From contig WYCW01000001.1 of NCBI GenBank assembly GCA_011392765.1, forward strand, positions 1,477,006-1,541,005: DNA of 64,000 nucleotides, read 5' to 3'. The number at the start of each line of letters is the position of its first letter. The first letter of the stretch is position 1. Positions 8,118 to 16,879 of this stretch are shown here, one piece after another. This DNA is from Candidatus Thiosymbion ectosymbiont of Catanema sp. Cochon2018. Lineage in GTDB: Bacteria; Pseudomonadota; Gammaproteobacteria; Chromatiales; Chromatiaceae. A program made the position numbers and the translations under genes. The notes beneath the pieces were generated by a model that did no database searches, was not told where the DNA came from, and was given only the letters and a program-made list of their open reading frames with translations.

Positions 8118-8291
8118 CTGGGGGGCGTTCTCAATTGAGCCAAATCATCATAAAAATCAAGCCCGTAGGCTGGGTTACAGCCAGGGACGGCTAAACCCGG
8201 CACAGGGTATTGCGGATCGGAAAAGCTGGGTTTCGTTCCTCAACCCAGCCTACAACACTTAGATGATTTATTGATTGAGAACGCCCCCTAG
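8118..8291. repeat. Family A repeat, copy 2 (inverted)
   Basis: The element runs GGGGGGCGTTCTCAATTGAG to TTGAGAACGCCCCCTAG. It is the inverted equivalent of the copy at 3,642 and shares its right CTAG with the following family B element. Confidence 0.85.
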
Positions 8292-8490
8292 GATTCCTTG
8301 AGGGACCCGAATCTTTACCAATGAGTCAAGTTCTGCGGGCGCAGGGAACAGGAACCACGAAAGGCACGAAAAACACGAAAGGATACGAATCCACACGAAT
8401 GAGAGTTCGTGTCCTTTCGTGCTTTTCGTGGTTTTTTTAGTTCCCGTACAAAAATTCACGCCTCGTCGGTCTGAGGCGAAGCCCCGCTAG
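8288..8490. repeat. Family B modular repeat, copy 3 (CACGAAAGG core)
   Basis: The ends are CTAGGATTCCTTGAGGGACC and CTGAGGCGAAGCCCCGCTAG. The core is a palindrome of CACGAAA-type units (CCACGAAAGGCACGAAAAAC). The right CTAG also forms the TAG stop codon of hepT. Confidence 0.9.
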
Positions 8491-8900
8491 GAATGCAGTC
8501 GGCCCCGGATGGCAACCGCGTAAGTATCGAGGTCTTCCAAACGGTTTTCAACTACATCCCGAACCACGGTCCTGTCCACTTCCTGATAGCCGTGCACCAG
8601 GATGTTGCGGAATCCCACCATCCGGGTCAGAGGCCCCGCCGATTCCCAGGGAATCCAACCGTTTTCGGCCAACAACTCGAACAACTGCCGGTTGGTCTCC
8701 GGCTCGCCGAGGCGCTCATCCGAGACGATGTGGGAGGCGATATCCAGCGCGGCCCGGATAGCAAGCTGTAGGGTATGGGCCACGAACCGTTCTTCACGCA
8801 AATCCCGCTCGATCAGCTCTGGGTGCGCCAGCTCGCGCAACTCCCGCAGACAGGTCTCGATAAAGGTGAGCTTCTTGGCTACCAGGTCCACGTCCGTCAT
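8487..8900 (-). CDS. hepT: HEPN-domain toxin HepT (type VII toxin-antitoxin)
   Basis: HEPN ribonuclease toxin of the MntA/HepT family, 137 aa. The catalytic RX4HXY motif is RNILVHGY, which also contains the tyrosine that the antitoxin AMPylates in studied systems. The start overlaps the mntA stop as ATGA. The TAG stop coincides with the CTAG at the edge of a family B repeat. The pair sits among repeats in the middle of the urease locus, consistent with acquisition. Confidence 0.92.
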   Translation of the reverse strand: MTDVDLVAKKLTFIETCLRELRELAHPELIERDLREERFVAHTLQLAIRAALDIASHIVSDERLGEPETNRQLFELLAENGWIPWESAGPLTRMVGFRNILVHGYQEVDRTVVRDVVENRLEDLDTYAVAIRGRLHS

Positions 8901-9304
8901 AGCGCACGGTCTCCTTCCATGCGGCGGTAGCGCCGTAAGTGGGGCAGCAGATCGAAGTACTCGTTGCGGGCACGCACCTCGAAGCGGATCCGCGCCCCCG
9001 GATCCGAATCCAGTAGCAATAAACCGTCCCGCAGGACCCGGTGGATCAGGTCCACCGGCGCCCGGTTCAGTACCACCAGATCCACTGGTTGTCCCACGGT
9101 GCCGGCAAGCTCGTCCGCCAGCTCCGGATGCAGACCGGACAGAGTGCGGGGAGGCGCTTGCTCGAACAATAGGGCAACATCGACATCGCTTCCCGGCACC
9201 GCGTCGCCGCGGGCGTGACTGCCGAAGAGATAGGCGCAGACCAACCCCTCGGTACGCTGGGCCAGGGTGGCGCTCAGGAGGTCGATCAGGTGCTGATCGG
9301 ACAT
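8897..9304 (-). CDS. mntA: Nucleotidyltransferase antitoxin MntA
   Basis: Minimal nucleotidyltransferase of the MNT family with the signature GSHARGDAVPGSDVDVALLF (GSx10DxD). In characterised pairs MntA transfers AMP to the HEPN toxin and silences it. I start at MSDQHLIDLL (135 aa); a longer in-frame extension to 9,436 reads through repeat DNA and is unlikely. It is coupled to hepT by a 4-bp overlap. Confidence 0.9.
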   Translation of the reverse strand: MSDQHLIDLLSATLAQRTEGLVCAYLFGSHARGDAVPGSDVDVALLFEQAPPRTLSGLHPELADELAGTVGQPVDLVVLNRAPVDLIHRVLRDGLLLLDSDPGARIRFEVRARNEYFDLLPHLRRYRRMEGDRAL

Positions 9305-9374
9305 GGTGCCGAGTATATCCAATTCGTGCGGAGTAGGGTGGGTTGTGCCCACCGACTGATAAACCGCACTCACC

Positions 9375-9698
9375 CTCAGAGATTGTCTAAAAAGGGATCG
9401 TAGGCTGTAGGCTGGGTTGCGGCCAGGGACGGCCAAAACCCAGCAATAACCTGCACAAAAAATTCACGTCTCGTTGGCTTAAGGCGAAGTTTAGTCTCGC
9501 CAGCTAATCGTACAGGATTAACAGGATTTTCAGGATTAACAGGATTTTTTGTTGTGAAGAGCGCGTGCTGGTTTGGTAAGGGCGTGATCGGGCGTAGGAA
9601 ATTCAGAAAAGACAAGAATCCTGTAAATCCTGTCCTATTGAGGGTTCGCGACAGGGCTCGAGTTGGGTACTCGTCGGTCTGAGGCGAAGCCTCGCTAG
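9375..9698. repeat. Gene-free composite of family D, G and B fragments
   Basis: The left part (GATTGTCTAAAAAGGGATC with TAGGCTGGGTTGCGGCCAGG) matches family D at 27,252 and 63,563. The middle holds TACAGGATTAACAGGATT units and the GTTGTGAAGAGCGCG segment. The right edge CTGAGGCGAAGCCTCGCTAG (to 9,698) is a family B end. No gene is seen between mntA and the DUF29 gene. Confidence 0.75.
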
Positions 9699-9736
9699 CT
9701 GGTGTTATACTCGCTTGAGTTATCTATCCACCGCGT

Positions 9737-10213
9737 ATGAGTCCCTCCTTGGCCACGGCAGCAAAAATCTACCCGCTACCCACCCCCCATGTCAGGGACT
9801 TCTACACTTGGGCGTTGGAGACTGCTCGCGCCATCCGCGCAGGTCGCTTCGATGGCATCGATTGGGAGGCAGTAGCCGAGGAGTTGGAGGATATGGGACG
9901 TAGCGAGCAGCGGGCGTTGGAGCATCGGATCGAGGTCCTGCTGGCGCATCTGCTCAAGTGGTGTTTTCAGCCCGAGCACAGATCGACGTCCTGGACCGGA
10001 ACGATCAAAGAGCAACGCCGCAAGACGGCCCGCCTGCTGCGGCAAAACCCGGGGTTGCAACCGCTCCTGGCGGGGCTGATTCCCGAGTCCTATGAGTCCG
10101 CCAGGGCCATGGCCGAGCGCGATACGGGGATCGATGAGCGCAACTTCCCGCCGGCTTGCCCCTGGGCGGTGGAGGCTATCCTCGACGAGGACTTTTGGCC
10201 CGAGGCCGGGTAA
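9737..10213 (+). CDS. DUF29 domain protein
   Basis: This 158-aa protein matches the DUF29 family, common in cyanobacteria and sulfur-oxidising gammaproteobacteria and of unknown function. Family hallmarks visible are DFYTWALETARAIRAGRFD, DWEAVAEELEDMGRSE, LLAHLLKWCFQPE and the C-terminal CPWAVEAILDEDFWPE. It lies alone on the plus strand between two family B repeats. Genes of this type are often found in repeat- and toxin-rich regions. Confidence 0.85.
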   Translation: MSPSLATAAKIYPLPTPHVRDFYTWALETARAIRAGRFDGIDWEAVAEELEDMGRSEQRALEHRIEVLLAHLLKWCFQPEHRSTSWTGTIKEQRRKTARLLRQNPGLQPLLAGLIPESYESARAMAERDTGIDERNFPPACPWAVEAILDEDFWPEAG

Positions 10214-10232
10214 CCCGACCCCACCTTGACCA

Positions 10233-10460
10233 CTAGGATTCCTTGAGGGACTTGCATCTTTACAAATGAGTCAAGTTTGTGCGCTGCACAAAAATAGTTC
10301 TGCCTCTTGTTGGGCAGGAATCGCAAATCCTTTGAACCACGGAGGCAGACACAGATAAACACGGATCACAATCCGTGTTTATCCGTGTTTATCCGTGTCC
10401 ATCCGTGGTTCTTCGGTGCGGTTGGTCACGCCTCGTCGGTCTGAGGCGAAGCCTCGTTAG
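10233..10460. repeat. Family B modular repeat, copy 5 (CACGGAT core)
   Basis: It starts CTAGGATTCCTTGAGGGACT and ends CTGAGGCGAAGCCTCGTTAG. The core holds palindromic ATCCGTGTTTATCCGTGTCC units, as in the 6,403 copy but inverted. Confidence 0.9.
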
Positions 10461-10465
10461 GTGTA

Positions 10466-10588
10466 GTGGCTCGCCAACGGTGAAGGGCTGGCTTGCAGAC
10501 AGCTGCCACTTTGGGTTCACGTTCGATGACAAGGGCTTGCCAACCATCGGCTTGGCTCACGCTTGCTGAGAACAGCACGGACGAATTG
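10466..10588. repeat. Right arm of an inverted repeat around the Uma2 gene
   Basis: This roughly 120-bp segment (starting GTGGCTCGCCAACGGTGA, ending CACGGACGAATTG) is an imperfect reverse complement of 11,271-11,389. By eye the arms are about 80% identical. Confidence 0.75.
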
Positions 10589-10639
10589 ACCATACTGAGC
10601 AGCGGGCCGCAAAAAAACCGCAGATATACCCTCGTAGGC

Positions 10640-11230
10640 TCACACAAGAACCGGTCGCCGCGGTGCCCAGAGGACATCCAGACCAAAGCTCACAGCCTCG
10701 AACGGTGGGGCAACCACCTGATCGGCAGTAGCAAAGCGACCAACCTCAACCCAAGTGCCGGCATTGAGCTGGTAGACTTCCAAGGTCTGCACGACCGGAT
10801 CAATCAGCCACGCATACTGCACACCATAGCGTGCATACAGTGGCATCTTTTCCTTACGATCCTTCCGCTTAGTAGAGGGAGATAGAATCTCGCAGACCCA
10901 ATCAGGAACGACCTCGAAGCGTTGATCTTCCGGCAGATAAGGCATCCGTTCCCGCCGCCACCCCGCCAGATCCGGTACTGCTACTTCCGTATCCCGCACA
11001 AAGTGCACTTCCGGTTCAGGGTAGATCCACCAGCCACCAGGACCACCGATACCATCACCGTAACTGCCTCCAATTGAGCGATCGATACGAAAAGCAACAT
11101 GACCATGTGGACCGGATGGACGCGACTGTGTGTACAGTTGCCCATTCAGGATCTCCCCAGTCACTCCTTCCGGCAAAGCCTCCAGAGACTCGTAGAGGGT
11201 TGGTTGGGATGTGGGTACTGGTTGCGGCAT
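10640..11230 (-). CDS. Uma2-family PD-(D/E)XK endonuclease-like protein
   Basis: Uma2 (DUF820) protein of 196 aa, starting at MPQPVPTSQPTLYESLEAL. Family features are GEILNGQLY, WWIYPEPEVHF, VAVPDLAGWRRERMP, DWVCEILSPSTKRKDRKEK (core nuclease-fold motif) and VQYAWLIDPV. A longer frame to 11,344 reads into flanking repeat and is less likely. The gene is framed by two inverted arms of about 120 bp and then by two family B repeats, so it may travel as a unit. Biological roles of Uma2 proteins are poorly known. Confidence 0.85.
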   Translation of the reverse strand: MPQPVPTSQPTLYESLEALPEGVTGEILNGQLYTQSRPSGPHGHVAFRIDRSIGGSYGDGIGGPGGWWIYPEPEVHFVRDTEVAVPDLAGWRRERMPYLPEDQRFEVVPDWVCEILSPSTKRKDRKEKMPLYARYGVQYAWLIDPVVQTLEVYQLNAGTWVEVGRFATADQVVAPPFEAVSFGLDVLWAPRRPVLV

Positions 11231-11270
11231 GGTTTTTCGATCTCTCCGCTTCTGCGCTAGTTCTACCCTA

Positions 11271-11389
11271 CAATTCGTCCATGCTATTCTCAGCAAGCGT
11301 GAGCCGAGCCCGCTGTTCATTGTCAGTGAACGTGAGCCCAACATGGCGGCTGTTTGCGAGCCAGCCTCTCACCGTTGGCGAGCCGCCAC
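11271..11389. repeat. Left arm of an inverted repeat around the Uma2 gene
   Basis: Begins CAATTCGTCCATGCTATTCT and ends GTTGGCGAGCCGCCAC. Its reverse complement aligns over its length with 10,466-10,588. Confidence 0.75.
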
Positions 11390-11391
11390 AA

Positions 11392-11603
11392 TTAGGATCA
11401 TTGAGGGACCCGCATCTTTACAAATGAGTCAAATTTGTGCACTGCATAACAAAGAGGCCTCTTTTTTTATCCACAGATTACACAGATTTCCACAGATTAT
11501 TTTGTCTTTCATCTGTGGAAATCTGCGTAATCTGCGGATAAAAGATGGCGCCGAAACGAGTCAAGAATTCACCCCTCGTCGGTATGAGGCAAAGCCTCGT
11601 TAG
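11392..11603. repeat. Family B modular repeat, copy 6 (CACAGATT core)
   Basis: Ends are TTAGGATCATTGAGGGACCC and GGTATGAGGCAAAGCCTCGT followed by TAG. The core is a palindrome of CACAGATT/AATCTGTG units. It separates ureC from the Uma2 unit. Near-identical copies are at 53,023 and 57,603. Confidence 0.9.
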
Positions 11604-11647
11604 GGGTTGGGGAGGATGTCTCCGGGCGCCGATTCTCGACCATCGCC

Positions 11648-13351
11648 TCAGAACAAAAAGTATCGCTGCGCCATCGGTAGCACTGCGGCCGGCTCACAGG
11701 TGAGCAAACGTCCGTCGGCACGTACCTCGTAGGTCTGAGGATCGACTTCGATCTCGGGCTGGTAGTCGTTGTGGACCATATCCGGCTTGCGGACCCGGCG
11801 GGTGTCGCGGACGGCGCCGATCAGCCGCCGCAACCCCAGCTTTTCGTGCTCACCGGTATGCTGTGCCTGCCGGGAGATAAAGCTCATACAGGTCGCCCCC
11901 AGGGCGCCGCCGAAGGTGCCGAACATGGGCCGATAGTGCACCGGCTGGGGCGTGGGGATGGAAGCGTTGGGATCACCCATGGGCGCCGCGGCGATCAGGC
12001 CGCCCTTGAGGATCAGACTCGGCTTGGTTCCGAAAAACGCAGGTTTCCACAGCACCAGGTCCGCCAACTTGCCCACCTCCACGGAGCCCACCTCGTGGGC
12101 GATGCCGTGGGTGATGGCCGGGTTGATCCCGTACTTGGCCACGTAGCGCTTGGCACGCGCATTGTCGTGCGCGGCTGGGTCGCCTTCCAGACTGCCGCGT
12201 TGCACCTTCATCTTGTGGGCCGTCTGCCAGGTGCGGGTGATGACCTCGCCGACCCGACCCATGGCCTGGGAGTCCGAGGCGATCATCGAGAAGGCGCCCA
12301 GGTCATGCAGAATATCCTCCGCGGCAATGGTCTCGCGGCGGATGCGGGACTCGGCGAAAGCCACGTCCTCGGGGATCGACGGGGACAAATGATGGCAGAC
12401 CATGAGCATGTCCAGGTGCTCATCCACAGTATTGACCGTATAGGGCCGGGTCGGGTTGGTGGAGGACGGCAGGACGTTGCCCAGGCCGCAGGTCTTGATG
12501 ATATCCGGTGCGTGACCGCCCCCGGCCCCTTCGGTGTGGTAGGTGTGGATACAGCGGTCCTTAAAAGCCGCGATCGTGTCCTCCACGAAGCCGGATTCGT
12601 TCAGGGTATCGGTGTGGATGGCCACCTGGATATCCATCTTCTCCGCCACCTCCAGACAGCAGTCGATGGCCGCGGGGGTGGTGCCCCAGTCCTCGTGCAG
12701 TTTTAAGCCCATAGCCCCGGCCCGGACCTGCTCCTCCAAGGCCCCTGGTAGGCTGGCATTTCCCTTGCCGAGAAAACCCAGGTTGATCGGCAGCCCCTCG
12801 GCGGCCTGCAGCATGCGCCGGATATTCCAGGGTCCGGGGGTACAGGTCGTGGCATTGGTGCCGGTCGCAGGTCCGGTACCGCCGCCCAGCATAGTGGTGA
12901 CGCCGGACATCAGGGCGTCTTCTACCTGCTGCGGGCAGATAAAGTGGATGTGGGCATCGATGGCGCCGACGGTCAGGATCTTGCCTTCCCCGGCGATGGC
13001 CTCGGTCCCCGGCCCGATCAGAATATCCACGCCGGTCTGGGTATCCGGGTTGCCGGCCTTGCCGATACCGGCGATCCGGCCGTCTTTGATGCCCACATCG
13101 GCCTTGACGATACCCCAATAATCCAGGATCAAGGCATTGGTGATGACCAGATCCGCCACCGCGTCGGCCTGTCTCTGGCACTGGCCCATACCGTCACGGA
13201 TCACCTTGCCGCCGCCGAACGTGACCTCGTCGCCATAGTGGGTGCGGTCCGCCTCGACCCGGATGAAGAGCGCCGAGTCGCCGAGCCTTACCCGGTCGCC
13301 GATGGTAGGGCCGTACAGCTCCGCATAGGCCTGCCGGTCGATGCTGCTCAT
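11648..13351 (-). CDS. ureC: Urease alpha subunit UreC
   Basis: Catalytic subunit that hydrolyses urea to ammonia and carbamate at a dinuclear nickel centre. It is full length at 567 aa. Visible active-site elements are HIHFICPQQ, the carbamylated-lysine region [47 protein letters not shown] and the mobile-flap [16 protein letters not shown]. The start overlaps the ureB stop by 4 bp. Downstream, where ureE would be expected, lies about 3.9 kb of repeats and unrelated genes. Confidence 0.98.
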   Translation of the reverse strand: MSSIDRQAYAELYGPTIGDRVRLGDSALFIRVEADRTHYGDEVTFGGGKVIRDGMGQCQRQADAVADLVITNALILDYWGIVKADVGIKDGRIAGIGKAGNPDTQTGVDILIGPGTEAIAGEGKILTVGAIDAHIHFICPQQVEDALMSGVTTMLGGGTGPATGTNATTCTPGPWNIRRMLQAAEGLPINLGFLGKGNASLPGALEEQVRAGAMGLKLHEDWGTTPAAIDCCLEVAEKMDIQVAIHTDTLNESGFVEDTIAAFKDRCIHTYHTEGAGGGHAPDIIKTCGLGNVLPSSTNPTRPYTVNTVDEHLDMLMVCHHLSPSIPEDVAFAESRIRRETIAAEDILHDLGAFSMIASDSQAMGRVGEVITRTWQTAHKMKVQRGSLEGDPAAHDNARAKRYVAKYGINPAITHGIAHEVGSVEVGKLADLVLWKPAFFGTKPSLILKGGLIAAAPMGDPNASIPTPQPVHYRPMFGTFGGALGATCMSFISRQAQHTGEHEKLGLRRLIGAVRDTRRVRKPDMVHNDYQPEIEVDPQTYEVRADGRLLTCEPAAVLPMAQRYFLF

Positions 13352-13671
13352 GGATTGTCCTCCGTATCCAGGGGCCCCATGACCTTCGCGTTGAAGCCGT
13401 AGATCCTGCGCGATCCGGCGTAGGCAACCAGATCCACGGTCCGCGACTGGCCCGGCTCGAAGCGCACCGCGGTGCCGGCCGGTATATCGAGCCGGAAGCC
13501 GCGAGCCTGCCCCCGATCGAAGTCGAGAGCGGGATTGGTCTCGTAGAAGTGGTAGTGGGAGCCTACCTGAATGGGACGGTCACCGGTATTGGCGACTCTG
13601 AGTGTTATTCGCTCACGACCGGCATTGAGCTCGATGGCGCCGGGCGCGGGGTGTATTTCGCCTGGGATCAT
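13348..13671 (-). CDS. ureB: Urease beta subunit UreB
   Basis: 107-aa beta subunit with the conserved opening [20 protein letters not shown] and the signature [18 protein letters not shown]. It assembles with UreA and UreC. Translation is coupled to ureC by a 4-bp overlap. About 600 bp of repeats (families C and B) separate it from ureA. Confidence 0.97.
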   Translation of the reverse strand: MIPGEIHPAPGAIELNAGRERITLRVANTGDRPIQVGSHYHFYETNPALDFDRGQARGFRLDIPAGTAVRFEPGQSRTVDLVAYAGSRRIYGFNAKVMGPLDTEDNP

Positions 13672-13702
13672 GGCGTCTCTCCTTCAGAACCGGTCTACCT
13701 GC

Positions 13703-13844
13703 CAATGCCATTAAGTTAGCTGTTGGCCACTTAGAGAAAACTACGAATCACGCGAATTCCCGCGAATCGATTCGCGAGGATTCGCGTGATTCGTAGTTTC
13801 TTCTCTTACTTTGCCGACCGGTAGCGCTTAACTTAATAGCATTG
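13703..13844. repeat. Family C MITE-like element, copy 2
   Basis: Inverted ends CAATGCCATTAAGTTAG and TTAACTTAATAGCATTG enclose a palindrome of GAATCACGCGAATT units. GTCTACCTGC lies directly on both sides (13,693-13,702 and 13,845-13,854), a 10-bp target duplication. It is inserted between ureB and ureA. Confidence 0.88.
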
Positions 13845-14010
13845 GTCTACCTGCGGCACAGAGCAAAACCGGGCGGATGTGTTTTGCACCTTGCCGGTTC
13901 CAACAACCAAACTCAGCGGCGCACCTGGCCCATCCGTTGAAGTAATTTGTCAGGTGATGGACATGGGGTAGTGTTTTGACTTTGTTGTTTCCGAGATTCA
14001 GTGTGTATAC

Positions 14011-14245
14011 CTAGCAAGGCTTCGCCTCAGACCGACGAGGCATGAAGACCCCAACAGCCCTCCCGTAAGGCCCCATCTCCTACACCTAACCAACCGTTGG
14101 AGAGCTTGGGTAGGTCGAAATCGGGATCGGGATCGGGATCGCAATCGGAATTTCGATTTCGATCCCGATCCCGATCCCGATCCCGATTTGTGCACCGCAT
14201 AAACTTGACTCATTTGTAAAGTTACGGGCCCCTCAAGGATCCTAG
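14011..14245. repeat. Family B modular repeat, copy 7 (GATCGG core)
   Basis: It begins CTAGCAAGGCTTCGCCTCAG and ends GCCCCTCAAGGATCCTAG. The core is a palindrome of GATCGG and CGATCC units. The preceding stretch 13,860-14,010 has no gene; it includes GGGGTAGTGTTTTGACTTTG, related to an end of the element at 32,824. Confidence 0.9.
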
Positions 14246-14271
14246 GGACAACAAAATCACAACACCACCCC

Positions 14272-14574
14272 CTAAATAATGGGATCGTGCACCGTCACCA
14301 ACTTGGTGCCGTCCGGGAAGGTCGCCTCGACCTGGACCTCGTGGATCATCTCGGGCACGCCCTCCATGACCTCGTCCCGACTCAACAGGGTCCGACCGTA
14401 ATCCATCAGCTCGGCAACCGTCCTGCCCTCGCGGGCACCTTCCAGTACGGCACAGCTGATATAGGCCATGGCCTCCGGGTAATTGAGCTTGAGTCCCTTG
14501 TCTTTCCGACGCTCCGCAAGCAGCCCGGCGGTAAACAGCAGTAACTTGTCTTTCTCTCGCGGCGTGAGCTCCAT
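14272..14574 (-). CDS. ureA: Urease gamma subunit UreA
   Basis: 100-aa gamma subunit with the family start [51 protein letters not shown] and the normal end [20 protein letters not shown]. The upstream in-frame extension is low quality, and the start chosen here is the conserved one. About 245 bp of periodic repeat separates it from ureD. Confidence 0.97.
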   Translation of the reverse strand: MELTPREKDKLLLFTAGLLAERRKDKGLKLNYPEAMAYISCAVLEGAREGRTVAELMDYGRTLLSRDEVMEGVPEMIHEVQVEATFPDGTKLVTVHDPII

Positions 14575-14680
14575 GGTCGGCTCCTCGTGGCGTTTCTCGG
14601 TTGCGGTGGGACTCGGACTTGCAGCCAGGTAGGTTGGGCACGCCGCTGCCGTGGACCACACAGGTGGCTGAGAGTAGCCT

Positions 14681-14770
14681 AATGGACAATATGGACGCTG
14701 TGGACTACATGGACTGGGGAGCACGTAGCGACCCTCGGTCCACGTAGTCCACCTGGTCCATGTAGTCCAC
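14681..14770. repeat. TGGAC-periodic palindrome between ureD and ureA
   Basis: Units such as AATGGACAATATGGAC and GTGGACTACATGGACTGG are answered by GTCCACGTAGTCCACCTGG and GTCCATGTAGTCCACGG, forming a long imperfect hairpin. A related run is at the left edge of the window. Confidence 0.65.
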
Positions 14771-14819
14771 GGCGGTTGCCGCTATCCCCGGTGGCTGTGC
14801 CCAATTTACCTGGTTGCTG

Positions 14820-15734
14820 TCAGGTGGACCAGATGCGTGGCGGACAGGCGTCACGTCCCATCAGTTGTGGTCGGAGTATGCCCCAAAGCGAACGAAAAAT
14901 CCGGCTCACCGACTCGACGCCGGGGGCGAGGCAGCGCGCCACGAGCAGATCCTCGACCAGGGTCACGCCAATCGGGAAGCCTTTTTCGTCGGGTAAGACC
15001 GCCCGCGCCGCTTCCAGGTTTTCCGGCCCCGCACCCGTGGCGACGAAGGTCCCGCACACGGGAAATCCGCGCAGACTGCTCGGCCCGTCGAGATCCTGCC
15101 CGGTGCTCACCCGCAGGCGATCCCTGAGCAGGGGCCGACCGTTCCGGTGCAGATTGAACCCAAGATCCGCGGTGCCTGGATCGAAGCGCTCGCCGATCAC
15201 GGGTCGCCCCAGACTCTGTATCTCCCAGCCGATGAACCGCGCATTACCGGCAAGCTCGACGCTGGTTCGGGCACGCGCCTGCGTCCCCGGAAACAGAATA
15301 TTTTCTTGAGGGAACCATTCGAGCGATCCGCCGGCGGCGACCTTGAGGTCTTGCTGCACCATCGCCGCGACGCCCGTGCTGCGGTAAAACTTGGTCGCTC
15401 CGGGCGTTGTGACCAGCACTGAGGCACCCGTAGCGACCTCCAACTCGAGCTCGATCCGGTCGCCGCCCACCAGCCCCCCCGGCGGGTGCAGCAGATAGAG
15501 GTGACAAACACCTCCTTCGGGGTAAAAAGGGCGTTGGACCGTAAGCGGCCCGACTTGGCGTTTTCGAGCCGGGACCGTGCGTCCGAATCTCGCTTCGAGC
15601 GCCAAATCGAGCCTGCCCAACCAGCCTCCCGAAGCCTTGGCGCCGCGTTCGAGGAAACCTCTCCGGCCGGTATCCAACGCTTTTGCGTCAGTTTGCGGTT
15701 CAAACGATTCCGCGGCCAACAACCATGGCCTCAT
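14820..15734 (-). CDS. ureD: Urease accessory protein UreD
   Basis: UreD (UreH) docks the apo-urease in the activation complex. Family features include GWLGRLDLALEARFGRT, PFYPEGGVCHLYLLHPPGG, LVGGDRIELELEV, TTPGATKFYRS and WFPQENILFPG. I choose MRPWLLAAESFEPQ as the start because its ATG overlaps the amrS stop (ATGA); a longer form starting at 15,758 would overlap amrS by 28 bp. It is the first urease gene in transcription order. Confidence 0.94.
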   Translation of the reverse strand: MRPWLLAAESFEPQTDAKALDTGRRGFLERGAKASGGWLGRLDLALEARFGRTVPARKRQVGPLTVQRPFYPEGGVCHLYLLHPPGGLVGGDRIELELEVATGASVLVTTPGATKFYRSTGVAAMVQQDLKVAAGGSLEWFPQENILFPGTQARARTSVELAGNARFIGWEIQSLGRPVIGERFDPGTADLGFNLHRNGRPLLRDRLRVSTGQDLDGPSSLRGFPVCGTFVATGAGPENLEAARAVLPDEKGFPIGVTLVEDLLVARCLAPGVESVSRIFRSLWGILRPQLMGRDACPPRIWST

Positions 15735-16813
15735 GCCGGCATCCTTACCGGCAGGCACCGGGCGCCCCAGGTACCGGGCGCAGCTTCAAAGTGACCGGCG
15801 CAGGTAGCGCCGCAGGATGCGCACTTGCCTTCCGCCGTCAGTCCCCAGGCCCCGAGTCGGTACCAATCACGCTCGATCAGCAGTGCCCCGCACGCGTGGC
15901 ACCAGGTGCTTCCCCCCGCGGCATCCCGGACATTGCCGGTGTAGACATAACGCATTCCGGTGCGCCGGGCGATCGCCCGCGCCCGAGTCAGGGTCGCGGG
16001 TGGCGTCGGCGGTATCTCCCGCAGCTTCCAGTCGGGATGGAAGGCGGTAAAGTGCATCGGGGTCTCGGGACCCAGGTGCCCTAAAACCCAGGTGCACATG
16101 CGCTCCAACTCGGCGTCGGAATCATTGTGGCCCGGAATCAGCAGGGTCGTGAGCTCCAGCCAGACCCGGGTCTCCTGCTTGAGATACTCCAAGGTCTCCA
16201 ACACCGGCGCCAGACGGCCGCCGCAGAGGCGCCGGTAGAAATCGTCGGTAAAGGCCTTCAGATCCACATTGGCCGCATCCATGGCGGAGAAGAAATCCTC
16301 CCGCGCCCCCGGACTCACATAGCCCGCGGTCACCGCCAGATTCCGGATCCCCCGCTCCCGGCAGGCCAGGGCCGTGTCCCGCGCATATTCGAGAAAGATG
16401 ACCGGATCATTATAGGTATAGGCAACCCCGCGACACCCCAGCTCCGCGGCCTTGCGGGCGATGGCCTCGGGTGCGGCGCTCGCGGCCAGGGTGTCGATCT
16501 CCCGGGACTTGCTCATATCCCAGTTCTGACAGAACTTGCAGGCGAGGTTACAGCCGGCCGTGCCGAAGGACAGCACCGGGGTGCCGGGCAGAAAGTGATT
16601 GAGCGGCTTCTTCTCGATCGGATCCACGCAAAAGCCACTCGAACGCCCGTAGCTGGTGAGCAGGATCCGGTCATCCTCGCACACGCGCACGAAACACAAT
16701 CCCTGCTGGCCCGACTTGAGCTTACAGGCCCGTGGGCACGCATCGCACTGAATACGACCGTCTTCCAGCCGATGCCGGTAGCGCGTCGGGTGATGACTCG
16801 GTTGGATACTCAT
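15731..16813 (-). CDS. amrS: AmmeMemoRadiSam system radical SAM enzyme
   Basis: Radical SAM protein of 360 aa related to pyruvate-formate-lyase activases. Motifs are CDACPRACKLKSGQQGLC (N-terminal cysteine cluster), the CX3CX2C cluster CNLACKFC, GVAYTYNDPVIFLEYA and NVDLKAFTDDFYRRLCGG, plus C-terminal CXXC pairs (WCHACG, CASCGATC). The usual partners Memo and AMMECR1 are not in the window. Its stop overlaps the ureD start by 4 bp. Its upstream side has been rearranged: scraps of its own 5' end and of the PIN gene are duplicated around a PhoD-like gene. Confidence 0.92.
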   Translation of the reverse strand: MSIQPSHHPTRYRHRLEDGRIQCDACPRACKLKSGQQGLCFVRVCEDDRILLTSYGRSSGFCVDPIEKKPLNHFLPGTPVLSFGTAGCNLACKFCQNWDMSKSREIDTLAASAAPEAIARKAAELGCRGVAYTYNDPVIFLEYARDTALACRERGIRNLAVTAGYVSPGAREDFFSAMDAANVDLKAFTDDFYRRLCGGRLAPVLETLEYLKQETRVWLELTTLLIPGHNDSDAELERMCTWVLGHLGPETPMHFTAFHPDWKLREIPPTPPATLTRARAIARRTGMRYVYTGNVRDAAGGSTWCHACGALLIERDWYRLGAWGLTAEGKCASCGATCAGHFEAAPGTWGARCLPVRMPA

Positions 16814-16879
16814 TTCGCACTTTCATGCAGCGGATCGGTACCATCAAACAGCGCAACCAAAAAGCCGGTATCAACGGGA
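16814..16879 (-). pseudogene. Duplicated 5' fragment of the PIN toxin gene
   Basis: These 66 bp closely match 18,917-18,982, the coding segment just after the start of the PIN-domain gene (GATACCGGCTTTTTGGTTGC on the coding strand). The fragment is cut off at the 3' end of the PhoD-like gene and encodes nothing complete. Confidence 0.8.

Noticed and set aside
10493..10885. 130-codon plus-strand frame at the Uma2 3' end
   Set aside because: It spans the inverted arm and the antisense of the Uma2 gene; no domain is seen.
13703..13844. Family C palindrome as a transcription terminator between ureB and ureA
   Set aside because: It has inverted termini and a 10-bp target duplication and recurs elsewhere, so it is an insertion; it may still affect transcription.
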